A stretch of 15,375 bases of DNA. It comes from Dehalococcoidia bacterium. GTDB lineage: Bacteria > Chloroflexota > Dehalococcoidia > SZUA-161 > SpSt-899. The notes beneath the pieces are model-generated. The model had not been told where the DNA came from and ran no database searches. It was given only the letters and a program-made list of their open reading frames with translations. Positions 14,935-15,375 of the stretch are shown piece by piece. A program made the translations under genes and the position numbers. Where the stretch lies: positions 1 through 15,375 of the forward strand of contig JALPXQ010000027.1 in assembly GCA_023271515.1 (NCBI GenBank), in the 5' to 3' direction. Each line of letters begins with the position of its first letter. Within the stretch, counting starts at the first letter, position 1.

Positions 14935-14973
14935 GACGGCAAAGATCGGAAGCGAGGAGATCAGGCAAGGGAA

Positions 14974-15002
14974 TTGACAACTGCTTCCCCTTGATATATC
15001 AT
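14974..15002 (+). promoter_or_regulatory. Promoter of the tRNA-Val gene
   Basis: A perfect -35 TTGACA (14974-14979) and TATCAT (14997-15002, 5 of 6) are 17 bases apart. The predicted start near 15009 is a few bases before the tRNA at 15016. Confidence 0.7.
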
Positions 15003-15015
15003 CAGAGGTGTAGAT

Positions 15016-15092
15016 GGGCGGTTAGCTCAGCTGGTTAGAGTGCTTGCTTGACATGCAAGAGGTCACTGGTTCGAGTCCAGTACCGCCCACCA
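15016..15092 (+). tRNA. tRNA-Val: tRNA-Val (anticodon GAC)
   Basis: The 77-base gene folds as a complete cloverleaf. The acceptor GGGCGGT (15016-15022) pairs with ACCGCCC (15082-15088), and A15089 is the discriminator base. The CCA end is encoded at 15090-15092. The D-arm contains AGCTCAGCTGGTTAGAG. The anticodon stem CTTGC/GCAAG encloses TTGACAT with anticodon GAC (15050-15052), reading valine GUC/GUU codons. The T-arm CTGGTTCGAGTCCAG is canonical. Confidence 0.97.
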
Positions 15093-15100
15093 TACTGTAC

Positions 15101-15127
15101 GGTAGGCAGAACTCCTACCTTCTCATT
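15101..15127 (+). terminator. Weak terminator-like hairpin after tRNA-Val
   Basis: GGTAGG (15101-15106) pairs with CCTACC (15114-15119) around a 7-base loop and is followed by TTCTCATT. It lies between the tRNA and the convergent recombinase end. The stem is short and the T-run poor. Confidence 0.35.
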
Positions 15128-15129
15128 GG

Positions 15130-15375
15130 TTATACCTCTTTAACAAAACTCCTGATAAAAGCCCTCCTTTCAGTAAGGGGGCTTTCACTTAGCAGGTTAT
15201 GCAGGTCATTGACATAGTGCCTTACCGTCTTCAGGTCACCCAGCTCGACCCTTCTCTCAGATAACATGTTTTCAATCTCTGTCCTTCTATCCTGCAACTG
15301 CTCCTGGCGGATCCTCAATTGACGAATTCTGGGTGCTAGGTCATCAAGTTCTACTTTGCCGGTTTCAATAGCATC
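15130..15375 (-). CDS. Large serine recombinase, C-terminal fragment (runs off the window)
   Basis: Eighty-one codons of open frame enter from the right edge and stop at 15130-15132. The sequence (AIETGKVELDDLAPRI, then RQEQLQDRRTEIENML, ending LTERRAFIRSFVKEV) is rich in charged heptads. It matches the coiled-coil and C-terminal end of large serine recombinases (resolvase/recombinase zinc-ribbon type), where LxxLAPRI-R-LR-RQ and RR-FI-SFVK segments are common. The catalytic domain would lie beyond the window, so integrity cannot be judged. Such enzymes integrate or excise phages and integrative elements; the nearby tRNA gene fits an element boundary. Confidence 0.75.
   Translation of the reverse strand, partial: DAIETGKVELDDLAPRIRQLRIRQEQLQDRRTEIENMLSERRVELGDLKTVRHYVNDLHNLLSESPLTERRAFIRSFVKEV

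Overview
The window reads as chromosomal DNA of a strictly anaerobic, selenocysteine-using bacterium of moderately high GC. The gene content is a glycine reductase (Stickland-type) locus with two in-frame UGA selenoprotein genes, an oxygen-independent class II ribonucleotide reductase, and housekeeping recombination and purine genes. An interspersed repeat at 3134-3298 (copies of TGTCATTCTGAG and GAAGAATCTC) resembles repeats I associate with Dehalococcoidia-type Chloroflexota metagenome genomes. That taxonomic reading is a weak inference.

Plus-strand half (1-8063). A tandem glycine riboswitch (11-206) ends in a perfect 19-bp hairpin that shares sequence with the closing stem of the second aptamer. 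It precedes grdC, grdA (selenoprotein, Sec at 1834-1836), trxB, a repeat element, a thioredoxin with an unusual CARC active site, grdE (pyruvoyl proprotein) and grdB (selenoprotein, Sec at 5997-5999, with a clear bacterial SECIS hairpin). Together they encode reduction of glycine to acetyl phosphate and ammonia: GrdE/GrdB bind and activate glycine, GrdA carries the carboxymethyl group as a selenoether, GrdC belongs to the acetyl-phosphate-forming component, and TrxB/thioredoxin supply electrons. grdD, the other subunit of component C, is not in the window. purH follows after a 264-bp leader.

Minus-strand half (14875 to 8056). nrdR, nrdJ, ruvC, ruvA and ruvB are tightly packed and probably one transcript. 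The nrdR promoter carries two NrdR boxes 31 bp apart, one filling the -35/-10 spacer exactly. nrdJ is interrupted by a 366-residue LAGLIDADG intein whose +1 residue is the catalytic thiyl-radical cysteine. Downstream of ruvB lies a remnant of an adenine deaminase-like amidohydrolase, convergent with purH.

Right edge (14974-15375). A tRNA-Val(GAC) with its own promoter and encoded CCA is followed by the C-terminal end of a probable large serine recombinase reading in from outside. This suggests the edge of an integrated mobile element.
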